A stretch of 64,000 bases of DNA from Pseudoxanthomonas suwonensis 11-1. GTDB taxonomy: Bacteria > Pseudomonadota > Gammaproteobacteria > Xanthomonadales > Xanthomonadaceae. This document shows positions 1-9,100 of this stretch, one piece after another. The notes beneath the pieces were generated by a model. The model did no database searches and was not told the DNA's origin. It saw only the letters and a list, made by a program, of their open reading frames with translations. The stretch spans positions 930,001-994,000 of the forward strand of contig NC_014924.1 of assembly GCF_000185965.1 (NCBI RefSeq), in the 5' to 3' direction. Each line of letters opens with the position of its first letter. The stretch's first letter is position 1. Both the position numbers and the translations under genes were made by a program.

Positions 1-631
1 CGGTGCCGGCCAGCCCCGCGCGCAGGCCGGCGGCGCCGCGGCCGGAGTCGTTGCCGCGCAGGAAGCACAGCAGGTCGCCGGGTGCGGGCTTTTCCGCGAA
101 CGGATCGGCGTAGCGGTAAGGACTGCGCGCCGGGTCGCGGTAGGCGTGGGCGATGTAGTCCATGTGCCGCGGCGAGGCGGCGAAGTTCGGTACGCCGGCG
201 CGCAGCGCCACCCAGGAGATGAAGGCCGCCGACCACGGGTGGTCGAGCAGGAAGGCGCGGCAGTCGCTGTCGTAGTAGCGGTCACCCGGCGTGAGCATGC
301 AGCTGGAGGCGCCGGGCATCGCGCCCATCTGGCCGAGGGTGCCGCTCTCGCGCCAGTAGCGCGCGACCTGCTGCCAGGTCGGGGTCACGCCGTCCTCGAG
401 CCGGGTGCGGTCGCCTTCGGACAGGGCCAGGGCAATCACCCGTCCCTCGTTGTCGATGAAGGGGCGGTACCACTGCCGGTACTCGCGGCAGGCGACCTGG
501 ACCAGGGAGGCTGCGGTGCGTTCGACGCCGTAGCGCGGTGGCAGTTCGCAGGCCTCGACCGCGGCCAGGGCGCGGGCCGGGGCCAGGAACAGGGCGGCGA
601 GGGACAGCAGGATCAGGAGATGGGGGCGCAT
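1..631 (-). CDS. DUF2272 domain protein, exported, 3'-truncated by window edge
   Basis: The frame is open from an ATG at 631 to the left edge, so about 210 residues are visible and the C-terminus is missing. The N-terminus (MRPHLLILLSLAALFLAPA) is a clear Sec signal peptide with probable cleavage after ALA. The mature part contains the block DHPWSAAFISWVALRAGVP followed by KPAPGDLLCFLRGNDSG, which I recognise as characteristic of DUF2272 proteins (a cell-wall-associated, NlpC/P60-like fold by family knowledge). The function is therefore probably periplasmic, but the reaction is unknown. It stands alone, convergent with nothing in view, 70 bp downstream of the nadC stop on the same strand. The family call is fairly secure; the biochemical role is not. 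Confidence 0.75.
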   Translation of the reverse strand, partial: MRPHLLILLSLAALFLAPARALAAVEACELPPRYGVERTAASLVQVACREYRQWYRPFIDNEGRVIALALSEGDRTRLEDGVTPTWQQVARYWRESGTLGQMGAMPGASSCMLTPGDRYYDSDCRAFLLDHPWSAAFISWVALRAGVPNFAASPRHMDYIAHAYRDPARSPYRYADPFAEKPAPGDLLCFLRGNDSGRGAAGLRAGLAGT

Positions 632-700
632 GCGGACTCCTTTCGCATGCGACCGAGGTTAGCTAATGGCGGTTGGCATGGCGTGAGCGCCGCGCCGGGT

Positions 701-1576
701 TCAGGCCGGCGGCGGGCCGAGCTTGAGCGACAGGTCGACCGCGCGCACGTGCTTGGTCAGCGCGCCGATGGAGATGAAGTCCACGCCGTCCTCGGCGATC
801 GCGCGCAGGCCTTCGAGGCCGACGCTGCCGGAGACCTCCAGCGGGATGCGGCCGTCGAACGGCGCGCCGCGGGCGATGCGCACCGCCTCGCGCCGGGTTT
901 CCGCATCGAAGTCGTCGACCAGGATGCGGGTGCACCCGGCCGAGAGCGCCTCGCGCAGCTCGTCCAGGGTCTCGACCTCGACGATCAGCGGCAGGTCGGG
1001 GCGTGCCGCGCGCGCGGCCTGGATCGCGGCGGTGACCGAGCCGGCCACGCGCACGTGGTTCTCCTTGAGCATCACCGCGTCGTACAGGCCGATGCGGTGG
1101 TTGGCGCCGCCGCCGGCACGGATCGCGTACTTCTGCGCGTGGCGCAGGCCCGGCAGGGTCTTGCGGGTATCGAGGATGGTGGCGCCGGTGCCGCGCACGG
1201 CCTCGACGTAGCGCGCGGTCACCGTGGCGGTGCCACTGAGGGTCTGCATGAAGTTGAGCGAGGTCCGCTCGGCGCTGACCAGCGCCCGGGTGCGGCCGTG
1301 CAGCACGGCAAGCACGGTGCCGGCTGCCACGTACTGGCCCTCGGCCACGCCCCATTCGATCCGCACCTGCGGGTCCAGGGCGCGGTGGGTGGCGTCGAAC
1401 CAGGGACGCCCGGCGACGACCGCGTCCTCCTTGCACAGCAGGCAGGCGGTTTCGGGCTGGTCCGGGAGCAGTGCGGCGGTGGCGTCGCCATCGCCCAGAT
1501 CCTCGAGCAGGGCGCGGCGGACGTCGTCCAGGACCACCGCCTCTGGCGGCGGAAGCAGGCCATCCGGAGGGCTCAT
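701..1576 (-). CDS. nadC: Nicotinate-nucleotide pyrophosphorylase (carboxylating)
   Basis: This is the quinolinate phosphoribosyltransferase of de novo NAD synthesis. It converts quinolinate and PRPP to nicotinate mononucleotide, CO2 and PPi in the cytoplasm. The protein is 291 residues, normal for the family. Diagnostic blocks are ERTSLNFMQTLSGTAT, ILDTRKTLPGLR (PRPP/quinolinate-binding Arg and Lys) and AGGGANHRIGLYDAVMLKENH, with the C-terminal barrel motif FISIGALTKH. I chose the ATG at 1576 because it overlaps the stop of the upstream Trm112 gene by four bases (ATGA), a typical coupled arrangement. Longer in-frame starts would run across that gene. No oddities seen. Confidence 0.95.
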   Translation of the reverse strand: MSPPDGLLPPPEAVVLDDVRRALLEDLGDGDATAALLPDQPETACLLCKEDAVVAGRPWFDATHRALDPQVRIEWGVAEGQYVAAGTVLAVLHGRTRALVSAERTSLNFMQTLSGTATVTARYVEAVRGTGATILDTRKTLPGLRHAQKYAIRAGGGANHRIGLYDAVMLKENHVRVAGSVTAAIQAARAARPDLPLIVEVETLDELREALSAGCTRILVDDFDAETRREAVRIARGAPFDGRIPLEVSGSVGLEGLRAIAEDGVDFISIGALTKHVRAVDLSLKLGPPPA

Positions 1577-1842
1577 GCCGGCGGGAAGTCGGCCACCTGG
1601 GCCGTGGCCAGGGCTTCCTCGACCAGCAGCACCGGGATCCCGTCGTCGACCCGGTAGACCTGGCGGCGGTCGCGGGTGACCAGGGCCTCGCGCAGGGGCT
1701 CGCGCTGCGGCGTGCCGTCGGCGCGGCTTACCTGGCCGGCGGCGATGGCGCGGTTGAGCGCCTCCAGTCCGCGCGACTCCAGCAGGGCCAGCGGCTGGCG
1801 GGTGTCGGGCGAGCACAGAAGGTCGAGCAGCTTGCGGTCCAT
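1573..1842 (-). CDS. Trm112 family small zinc-ribbon-like protein
   Basis: An 89-residue protein beginning MDRKLLDLLCSPDTRQPL, the standard opening of bacterial Trm112/YcaR proteins. These are small partners that, by family knowledge, stabilise methyltransferases or accompany lipid A genes. The second half carries the conserved block VYRVDDGIPVLLVEEA. Only one Cys (in LLCSP) of the possible metal ligands is visible, as in many bacterial members. The stop overlaps the nadC start by four bases, so the two are translationally coupled and share a promoter. The gene is divergent from purE across about 57 bp. The biological partner is not shown by the context. Confidence 0.85.
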   Translation of the reverse strand: MDRKLLDLLCSPDTRQPLALLESRGLEALNRAIAAGQVSRADGTPQREPLREALVTRDRRQVYRVDDGIPVLLVEEALATAQVADFPPA

Positions 1843-1869
1843 GGCATTCGGTCGGGGAGCGGAGATGGC

Positions 1870-1875
1870 TAGAAT
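1870..1875 (+). promoter_or_regulatory. Putative -10 element of purE (TAGAAT)
   Basis: TAGAAT at 1870-1875 matches the sigma-70 -10 consensus in five of six positions. A weak -35 candidate (TTCGGT, 1847-1852) lies 17 bp upstream. Transcription would begin near 1882, the position of an in-frame TTG codon. That argues for the ATG at 1900 as the purE start. Inferred only. Confidence 0.4.
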
Positions 1876-1899
1876 ACGGCCTTGCCACCGAGGACGGCC

Positions 1900-2424
1900 A
1901 TGCCAGCCCAGCCCAATCCGCCCGCGCCCACCACCGCCGCACCCCTGGTCGGCGTCGTGATGGGGTCCCGTTCCGACTGGGAAACGATGCAGCACGCCGT
2001 GCAGAAGCTCGAGGCCCTCGGGGTTCCGCACGAGGTCCGCGTCGTCTCCGCGCACCGCACCCCGGACGTGCTGTTCGAATACGCCGCCACGGCGCAGTCG
2101 CGCGGCCTGCGCGCGATCATCGCCGGCGCCGGCGGTGCCGCCCACCTGCCGGGCATGATCGCCTCCAAGACCCCCGTTCCGGTGCTGGGCGTGCCGGTGC
2201 AGAGCAGGGCGCTCAACGGCATGGATTCGCTGCTTTCGATCGTGCAGATGCCGGCCGGCATCCCGGTCGCGACCTTCGCCATCGGCAACGCCGGTGCCGC
2301 CAATGCCGGCCTGTTCGCCGCGGCGATGCTGGCCGCCGAGTACCCGGACATCGGTCGCGCGCTGGAGGCCTTCCGCCAGCGCCAGACCGAGGACGTCATG
2401 GCCAATGACGATCCGCGGCAGTGA
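1900..2424 (+). CDS. purE: N5-carboxyaminoimidazole ribonucleotide mutase
   Basis: Class I PurE, which shifts the carboxyl group of N5-CAIR to give CAIR in de novo purine synthesis. The visible active-site motifs are [13 protein letters not shown] near the N-terminus, VVSAHRTPD (the catalytic His) and [17 protein letters not shown]. At about 174 residues it has the usual length with a short Pro/Ala-rich leader. The ATG at 1900 is preceded by AGGA at 1891-1894. A TTG at 1882 would extend the protein by six residues but coincides with the predicted transcription start. purK follows 10 bp downstream, forming the normal purEK operon. Confidence 0.95.
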   Translation: MPAQPNPPAPTTAAPLVGVVMGSRSDWETMQHAVQKLEALGVPHEVRVVSAHRTPDVLFEYAATAQSRGLRAIIAGAGGAAHLPGMIASKTPVPVLGVPVQSRALNGMDSLLSIVQMPAGIPVATFAIGNAGAANAGLFAAAMLAAEYPDIGRALEAFRQRQTEDVMANDDPRQ

Positions 2425-2434
2425 GTCGCCGCGC

Positions 2435-3586
2435 ATGAGCCGTCGCCATCGCGTGGGAATCCTGGGGGGCGGGCAGCTGGCGCGGATGATGGCGCTGGCC
2501 GGCCTGCCGCTGGGACTACAGTTCAAGGTGCTGGACCCGGCCACCGACGCCTGCGCAGGCGAGTGCACGCCGCTGGTCAACGCCGCGTTCGACGATGCCG
2601 CCGCGCTGCAGGCGTTGGCCGGCGAGGTCGACGTGGTGACCTTCGATTTCGAGAACGTGCCGGCCGACAGTGCCCGTGCCCTGGCCAGCAAGGTGCCGGT
2701 GTATCCGGCGCCCGACGCGCTGGCCGTGGCCCAGGACCGCCTGTCCGAGAAGACCCTGTTCCGCGAGCTGGGCATCCCGGTGCCGGCGTTCGCCGCGATC
2801 GACAGCCGCGAGGGGCTGGAGCGCGCGCTGGACGAGGTCGGCGTGCCGTGCATCCTCAAGACCCGCCGCCTGGGCTACGACGGCAAGGGCCAGTTCCGCA
2901 TCCGCAGCCGCGCCGACGCCGATGCGGCCTGGGAAGCGCTGGGCGCGCAGGCGCCACGCGTGGGGCTGATCCTGGAAGCGTTCGTGCCGTTCGACGGCGA
3001 GGTCAGCGTGGTCGCCGTGCGCGGCCGCGACGGCGAGTTCCGCGCCTGGCCGCTGACCGCCAACTGGCATGTCGACGGCGTGCTCTCGGCCAGCCTGGCC
3101 CCGGCGCCGGTGCCGGCCCGGGTGCAGGAGACCGCGCTCGGCTACGCCCGCCTGCTGGCGGAGAAGCTGGGCTATGTCGGCGTGTTCGCGCTGGAGCTGT
3201 TCCGCCGCGGCGACCAGCTGCTGGCGAACGAAATGGCGCCGCGCGTGCACAACTCCGGGCACTGGACCATCGAAGGCGCGGAGACCTCGCAGTTCGAGAA
3301 CCACCTGCGCGCCGTGCTCGGCCTGCCGCTGGGCAGCACCGCGATGCGCGGGCATGCCTGCATGCTCAACTGGATCGGCGAGATGCCCGACGCCGCCGCC
3401 GTACTTGGCGAGGCTGGTGGCCACTGGCACGACTACGGCAAGGAGCCGCGGGACGGGCGCAAGGTCGGCCATGCCACTTTCCGCGCCGACAGCGCGCCGG
3501 CGCTTGCCGACGCGCTGGAGTCCGCCGGTGCATCGCTGGGTCGCAGTGGGCAGGTCGACCCGGTCGTGGCGGTGCTGCGCGGCTGA
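2435..3586 (+). CDS. purK: N5-carboxyaminoimidazole ribonucleotide synthase
   Basis: ATP-grasp ligase that carboxylates AIR with bicarbonate and ATP to N5-CAIR, feeding PurE. The N-terminus VGILGGGQLARMM is the standard PurK nucleotide-binding loop. Further signatures are KTRRLGYDGKGQF (ATP-grasp), AEKLGYVGVFALELF and NEMAPRVHNSGHWTIEGA. At 383 residues it is complete. An ATG at 2405 is in frame and would overlap purE by 20 bases; I prefer 2435 because the conserved core begins immediately after it. Paired with purE in one operon. Confidence 0.95.
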   Translation: MSRRHRVGILGGGQLARMMALAGLPLGLQFKVLDPATDACAGECTPLVNAAFDDAAALQALAGEVDVVTFDFENVPADSARALASKVPVYPAPDALAVAQDRLSEKTLFRELGIPVPAFAAIDSREGLERALDEVGVPCILKTRRLGYDGKGQFRIRSRADADAAWEALGAQAPRVGLILEAFVPFDGEVSVVAVRGRDGEFRAWPLTANWHVDGVLSASLAPAPVPARVQETALGYARLLAEKLGYVGVFALELFRRGDQLLANEMAPRVHNSGHWTIEGAETSQFENHLRAVLGLPLGSTAMRGHACMLNWIGEMPDAAAVLGEAGGHWHDYGKEPRDGRKVGHATFRADSAPALADALESAGASLGRSGQVDPVVAVLRG

Positions 3587-3615
3587 GGCCGCGCGGCGCC
3601 CTGCCACCCGGCGGG

Positions 3616-4191
3616 TCAGCGCAGGCGCCGGGCGACGGCGTCCCAGTCCACCACCTTCCAGAAGCTGGCCAGCCAGGCCGCGCGGTCGTCGTGGTGGTCG
3701 ATCCAGTGCGCGTGCTCCCACAGGTCGCAGGCCAGCAGCGGGTTGTCGCCACCAACGGCCGGAGTGGCGGCGCCATGGGTCACGACGATGCCGGCACTGC
3801 CATCGGGCCGCTGCACCAGCCAGGCCCAGCCGGGTCCGGCCAGCGACAGGGCCATGCGCCCGAACTCGGCGCGGAACCCGGCGAAATCCCCGTAACGGCG
3901 CGCCAGCAGCGCGGCCAGGGCGCCGCGCGGCTCGCCGCCGGCGCGTGGCGCCAGGCAGGTCCAGAAAAAGGCGTGGTTCCATGACTCGGCCGCGGCTTCG
4001 GCCAGGCGGCCCTGGGCGCGGCGGAGGAGGCTGGGCAGGTCAAGCCCGTCCAGCCCGGAGCCCGGCAGCAGCCGGTTGAGGGTGTCCACGTGGTCCTGGT
4101 GGATGGCCCGGTGGGCGTCCAGCGAGGCCGCGGAGACATGCGGCTCCAGCGCGGTCCGTGCGTAGGGGAGATCGGGCAACTCGAACGACAT
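3616..4191 (-). CDS. sodB: Superoxide dismutase, iron-type, with atypical second-shell residues
   Basis: A 191-residue Fe/Mn superoxide dismutase. All four metal ligands are present: His27, His73 (ESWNHAFFW), Asp156 and His160 (CDLWEHAHWID). The N-terminus MSFELPDLPYA is typical of SodB. By position against E. coli SodB several normally invariant second-shell residues differ. The gateway Tyr34 is replaced by His (with a one-residue deletion nearby), the hydrogen-bonding Gln69 by Glu, and Tyr163 by Trp. The fold and metal site should form, but rate, pH dependence or metal preference may be altered. It is transcribed divergently from grxD. It is probably an accessory SOD rather than the main housekeeping one; that is inference. 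Confidence 0.85.
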   Translation of the reverse strand: MSFELPDLPYARTALEPHVSAASLDAHRAIHQDHVDTLNRLLPGSGLDGLDLPSLLRRAQGRLAEAAAESWNHAFFWTCLAPRAGGEPRGALAALLARRYGDFAGFRAEFGRMALSLAGPGWAWLVQRPDGSAGIVVTHGAATPAVGGDNPLLACDLWEHAHWIDHHDDRAAWLASFWKVVDWDAVARRLR

Positions 4192-4295
4192 GGGGGAATT
4201 CCGGGGGGCGCGGCTGCGGGTGGCCGCGCAGGGATTACAATTGCAACTTCAGTGTAGCCGACGGCCGTACAGGTCCCGTCGTCAGGAGACTCGCA

Positions 4296-4616
4296 ATGGC
4301 GGTGATGGATCGCATCCAGGCCGAGGTCGAGAGCCGGCCTATCGTCCTGTTCATGAAAGGCACCCCGGCGTTCCCGATGTGCGGGTACTCGGCCAAGGCC
4401 GTGCAGGCGCTGCAGGCCGCCGGCGCCGAGGACCTCCACACCGTCAACGTGCTGGAGGAGCCGGAGATCCGCGCCAACCTGCCGCGATACTCCAACTGGC
4501 CGACCTTCCCGCAGCTGTTCCTGCACGGGGAGCTGATCGGCGGCTGCGAGATCACCCTGGAGCTGCTGGAATCCGGCGAGCTGCAGCGGATGGTCAGCGA
4601 AGCCCGTTCGCAATGA
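4296..4616 (+). CDS. grxD: Monothiol glutaredoxin, Grx4 type
   Basis: A 106-residue class II glutaredoxin that carries or transfers [2Fe-2S] clusters in the cytoplasm. The glutathione-binding framework is complete: MKGTPAFPMCGYS (active Cys29), NWPTFPQLFLHGELIGGCE. The usual CGFS signature reads CGYS here, a conservative change. The start at 4296 has a good ribosome site (CAGGAG, 4283-4288). Its stop codon overlaps the ATG of the next gene (ATGA), beginning a three-gene coupled set with a YciK-like SDR and a MarC/YhgN membrane protein. Confidence 0.93.
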   Translation: MAVMDRIQAEVESRPIVLFMKGTPAFPMCGYSAKAVQALQAAGAEDLHTVNVLEEPEIRANLPRYSNWPTFPQLFLHGELIGGCEITLELLESGELQRMVSEARSQ

Positions 4617-5371
4617 GCCTGGTCGGTCTTCCCGTGGCGGCGCCGAAGCCGCTGTCAGGTCGTGTCGTGCTCGTGGCAGGCGCCCATGGCGGCCTCGGCA
4701 GCGTTTCCGCGCGCGCCTGTGCCGAGGCCGGCGCCACCGTGGTCCTGCTGGGCCGCAAGCTGCCGCGCCTCAACCGGGTCTATGACGCGGTCGCGGCAGC
4801 GGGCCCGGAGCCGCTGCTGTACCCGCTGGACCTGGAAGGTGCCGGTCCGGACGACTACGCCGAGCTGGCCACCCGTATCGGGGCCGAACTGGGCCGGCTG
4901 GACGGAATCCTCCATTGCGCCGCCGAGTTCCGCGGCCTGACCCCGCTGGAGCACCAGGATCCGGCGCAGTTCGCCCGCGCCCTACACGTCAACCTGACCG
5001 CGCCGTGGTGGCTGGTCCAGGCCTGCCTGCCGCTGCTGCGCCAGTCCGCCGATCCGGCGGTGGTGGTGGCGGTCGACGACCTGGCCCGGGTGGGGCAGGC
5101 GTACTGGGGCGGCTACGGCGTGGCCCAGCATGGCTTGCATGCCCTGGTCCGGATGCTGGCGGCGGAGCTGGCCAACGATCCGGTGCGGATCTGCGCCCTG
5201 CAGCCGGGCCCGATGCGCACCCCGCTGCGCTCGCGCGCCTATGCCGACGACGTCGCCAGCGACCTGCGCGACCCGCAGGACTACGCCGTGCGCTGCGTGC
5301 AGCTGCTGTCGGCCGAGGGCGCGGCGTTCCGCGGCCAGCTTGTCACCGGTGCCGGGGGGGTGCCGGCATGA
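4613..5371 (+). CDS. YciK-like short-chain dehydrogenase with altered catalytic triad
   Basis: A 252-residue Rossmann protein resembling E. coli YciK along its whole length. The cofactor loop AGAHGGLG (residues 22-29) and the LLGRK segment suggest NADP(H) binding. The catalytic centre is unusual. The expected YxxxK is Tyr168-Gly-Val-Ala-Gln172, so the essential Lys is Gln, and the position of the catalytic Ser (13 residues before the Tyr) is Asp. This may be a non-catalytic or differently acting SDR. It overlaps grxD by ATGA and its own stop overlaps yhgN by ATGA, so all three are produced together. Substrate unknown. Confidence 0.85.
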   Translation: MSLVGLPVAAPKPLSGRVVLVAGAHGGLGSVSARACAEAGATVVLLGRKLPRLNRVYDAVAAAGPEPLLYPLDLEGAGPDDYAELATRIGAELGRLDGILHCAAEFRGLTPLEHQDPAQFARALHVNLTAPWWLVQACLPLLRQSADPAVVVAVDDLARVGQAYWGGYGVAQHGLHALVRMLAAELANDPVRICALQPGPMRTPLRSRAYADDVASDLRDPQDYAVRCVQLLSAEGAAFRGQLVTGAGGVPA

Positions 5372-5970
5372 CCATCATGTCCACCGCGCTGCTGCTGTTC
5401 CTGATCCTGGATCCGCTGGGCAACGTCCCGGTGTTCCTCAGCGTGCTCAAGCCGCTGACCCCGCAGCGCCAGCGCATCGTGGTCATGCGCGAGCTGCTGA
5501 TCGCCCTGTTCGTGCTGATGCTGTTCCTGTGGTGCGGCAAGTACGCGCTGGAGCTGATGCACCTGCGCCAGGAGTCGGTGTCCATCGCCGGCGGCATCGT
5601 CCTGTTCCTGATCGGCATCCGCATGATCTTCCCGCGCCCGGAAGGGCTGATGGGCGAGATCCCGGACGGCGAGCCCTTCATCGTGCCGCTGGCCATCCCG
5701 CTGGTGGCCGGCCCGTCGGGCATGGCCGCGGTGATGCTGATGGGCAGCCGCGAGCCCGATCGCCTGTGGGAGTGGAGCCTGGCCCTGTTCCTGGCCTGGG
5801 CCGCGACCGCCGCGATCCTGCTGGCCGCGCCGCTGCTGTACCGCCTGCTGGGCCGGCGCGCGCTGACCGCGGTCGAGCGCCTGATGGGCATGCTGCTGGT
5901 CGCCATCTCGGTGCAGATGCTGCTCGACGGCGTCGCCGTCTACCTGGGGATGACGACGGGCGCCGCCTGA
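5368..5970 (+). CDS. yhgN: MarC/YhgN family inner membrane protein
   Basis: A 200-residue integral membrane protein with about six hydrophobic segments. The openings LLFLILDPLGNVPVFLSVL and FIVPLAIPLVAGPSGMAA are hallmarks of the MarC/YhgN (UPF0056) family, which has no firmly established transport substrate. The length and the C-terminal block AVERLMGMLLVAISVQMLL match E. coli YhgN closely. It is the last gene of the grxD-SDR-yhgN set, coupled by a four-base overlap. About 190 bp of AT-richer sequence separates it from the TonB receptor. Confidence 0.9.
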   Translation: MTIMSTALLLFLILDPLGNVPVFLSVLKPLTPQRQRIVVMRELLIALFVLMLFLWCGKYALELMHLRQESVSIAGGIVLFLIGIRMIFPRPEGLMGEIPDGEPFIVPLAIPLVAGPSGMAAVMLMGSREPDRLWEWSLALFLAWAATAAILLAAPLLYRLLGRRALTAVERLMGMLLVAISVQMLLDGVAVYLGMTTGAA

Positions 5971-6013
5971 GCGCCGGATGGCCCGCCGGAACCATGCTGC
6001 AGTGCATGAAAAT

Positions 6014-6064
6014 TTGTCATCAGCCGGTCACAGGCTGTCATTATCGTGTTAATCTACTGTTAAC
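6014..6064 (+). promoter_or_regulatory. Candidate promoter region of the TonB receptor gene
   Basis: This is the most AT-rich patch before the receptor. TTGTCA at 6014-6019 could serve as a -35, with CATTAT at 6039-6044 as a distant -10 (19 bp spacer). An inverted repeat GTTAA (6048-6052) / TTAAC (6060-6064) lies just downstream and could be an operator. The assignment is tentative. Confidence 0.3.
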
Positions 6065-6157
6065 CCCTGCGGTGCCGTACGCAGGGAAGTCATTGATCCG
6101 CCAAGCCTATCGTTCGGGCTGAAACTTTTCTTTGCCACCCTCCTGAGGCCTTTTGCC

Positions 6158-9100
6158 ATGACCGATCACCGTCGACTCCGGATGTCCAAGCTCGCCCTTG
6201 GACTGGTCGCCGCCCTTGCTGCTGCTCCTGCGTTCGCCCAGAGCACCTCCGCCGGTGTCGGCGGCGTGGTGGTCGGCAATGGCGGCCAGCCGGTGGCTGG
6301 CGCCGAAGTGACCATCGTCCACGTCGAGTCCGGTACCGTCAGCCGCGCCGTCACCGACGCGTCTGGTCGTTACAACGCCCGCGGTCTCCGCGTCGGCGGT
6401 CCGTACACCGTCACCGTGACCAAGCCCGGTGAAGGCACCAAGACCGAAGAGGGCGTGTACCTCAACCTGAACCAGGTCAACACGGTCAACGCCAGCCTGG
6501 AAGGCGACGTGACCACCCTGCAGGGCGTGGAAGTCGTCGGTGCCTACATCGGCGGCTCGGACGTGTTCAGCGCCAACAAGATGGGCACCGGCATCAACGT
6601 GACCCGCGAGCAGATGGACGCGCTGCCGTCGGCCAACCGCAACATGCAGGACTACATCCGCCTCGACCCGCGCATCTCGCAGGTCAGCAAGGCCGATGGC
6701 GCGATCTCGGCCGGTGGCCAGAACACCCGCTTCAACGCGATCCGCATCGACGGCATCGGCGCCGGCGATCCCTTCGGCCTGGAGTCCAACAACTTCCCGA
6801 CCGAGCGCCAGCCGGTCTCGATGGACGCGATCCAGGAAATCAACATCGACCTGGCTAACTACGACACCACCATCTTCGGTGGCACCGGTGCCGTCGTTAA
6901 CGCCGTGACCAAGTCCGGTACCAACACCCTGTCGGGCACCGTGTACGCGACCTACCGCGACAAGGACATGGTGCGTTCGCGCCTGGAGGGCGACACCGCC
7001 GACTTCGCCGGCTTCAACGACGAGGTCACCTACGGTGCCACCGTCGGCGGCCCGGTCGTGAAGGACAAGCTGTTCTTCTTCGCCAACTACGAGAAGTACA
7101 CCCGTACCGCCCCGGGCATCAGCCTGGCCGACACCGCCGTCGGCCGCGGCAACGTGACCCAGCAGGACATCCTCGACGTCATCTCGGCCGCCAACGCGCA
7201 CGGCTTCGACGCCGGCTCGCTGGCCTCGCCCGGCGACAGCAAGACCGAGATCGAGGAGTACGCGGTCAAGCTGGACTGGAACATCAACGAAGACCACCGT
7301 GCCGCCCTGCGCTACAACAAGATGGAGCAGAGCGTCATGCGCTTCCCGGGCATGGGCAGCTCGACCGTCTCGCTGAGCAGCTACTGGTACGCCCAGCCGA
7401 AGGCCTACGAGACCTGGATGGCGGAAGTGTTCAGCGACTGGAGCGAGAACTTCTCGACCGAGTTCAAGGCCTCGTACAAGGACTACTCCGCGGTCCGCGC
7501 GCCGAACTCCAACCGGCCGTCGATCCAGATCCAGGGCTTCCCGGGCAACTCGTCGGTCTACCTGGGCACCGAGGTCAACACCCACGTCAACATCGTGGAG
7601 AGCAAGGAGCTCAGCCTGTTCGCGGCCGCCAACTGGTATGTCGGCGACCACGTGGTCAAGTTCGGCTTCGACCACCAGAACAACGACCTGATGAACTTCT
7701 ACGGTCGCAACCTCAACGGCAGCTACGCGTTCAGCAGCCTGGCCAACTTCATCGCCGGCACCCCGAGCTCGTACTCGGTCCGCGCCCCGCGTCCGAACGG
7801 CGGCACCATCGACGACGTCCCGGCCGAGTTCACCCTGAAGAACACCGGCGTGTTCCTGCAGGACACCTGGGCGGTCAACTACAACCTGAGCCTGATGTAC
7901 GGCGTGCGCGTCGACATCCCGGAGTACAGCAGCCAGGACCTGTACAACCCGTTGATCGAGCAGACCTACGGCTACGACAACACCTACGTGCCTGACACCA
8001 AGCTGGTGCAGCCGCGCGTCGGCTTCAACTACACCTTCGACAGCGAGCGTCCGACCCAGCTGCGCGGCGGCGTCGGCCTGTTCGGCGGCGCGGCCCCGAA
8101 CGTGTGGCTGTCCGGTGCCTACTCCAACACCGGCCTGAACTACGTCGAGTACACCTGCAACGGCGCCATGGCCCCGGTGTTCTCGGCCAACCCGGCCCCG
8201 AACATCCCGGCCAGCTGCTCGGCCGGCAACGCCCGCGCCAACGTCGACATCATCGAGCCGGGCTTCAAGGCCCCGTCGGTGTGGAAGTCGAACCTGGCGT
8301 TCGACCACGAGCTGCCGTGGTACGGCATCGTCGCGTCGGCCGAAGCGCTGTACACCAAGGTCAAGGACGGCATCTTCGTCCAGCGCCTGGACCTGTACAG
8401 CGATGCCGCCGGCAACGGCGCCACCGCCTACGGTCCGGACGGCCGTCCGCTGTTCTGGAACGAGGCTGGCCGTGACCCGACCAAGGCCGGCCGCTACGGC
8501 ATCGACGCCGGCACCAACGGCGCCGCCGCCAAGGCCAACCGTCCGGACGGCATCGGCGACGTGCTGCTGGTCCGCAACACCGACAAGGGCGAGAGCACCC
8601 AGCTGACCGTGGGCCTGGACAAGCCGCTGACCGGCGAGTGGGGCTGGTCGCTGTTCTACACCTACACCACTGCGAAGGAGGTCAGCCCGATGACCAGCTC
8701 GCAGAACACCTCCAACTGGGGCAACACCGTCATCGGCACGGTCAACGAGAACGTGGCCTACGACTCGCGCTATGCGATCAAGGACCGCGTGACCGGCCAG
8801 CTGCACTGGCAGAAGGCCTTCTTCGGCGACTACAAGACCAAGGTGTCGGCGTTCTACGAGGGTCGTAGCGGCCGTCCGTTCAGCTACATCTTCTACAACG
8901 ACGCCAACGGCGACGGCGATCCGTCCCGCAGCGGCCAGGCCGGTTACTACAACGACCTGTTCTACGTGCCGGCCGGCCCTGGCGACGTCCTGTGGACCGG
9001 TGGCGAGGCGATGGAGCAGCAGTTCTTCGAGTGGCTGTCCAAGCACGGTGACCTGGCTGCGTACCAGGGCCGCATCGCCCCGGCGAATGCGTTCCGCACC

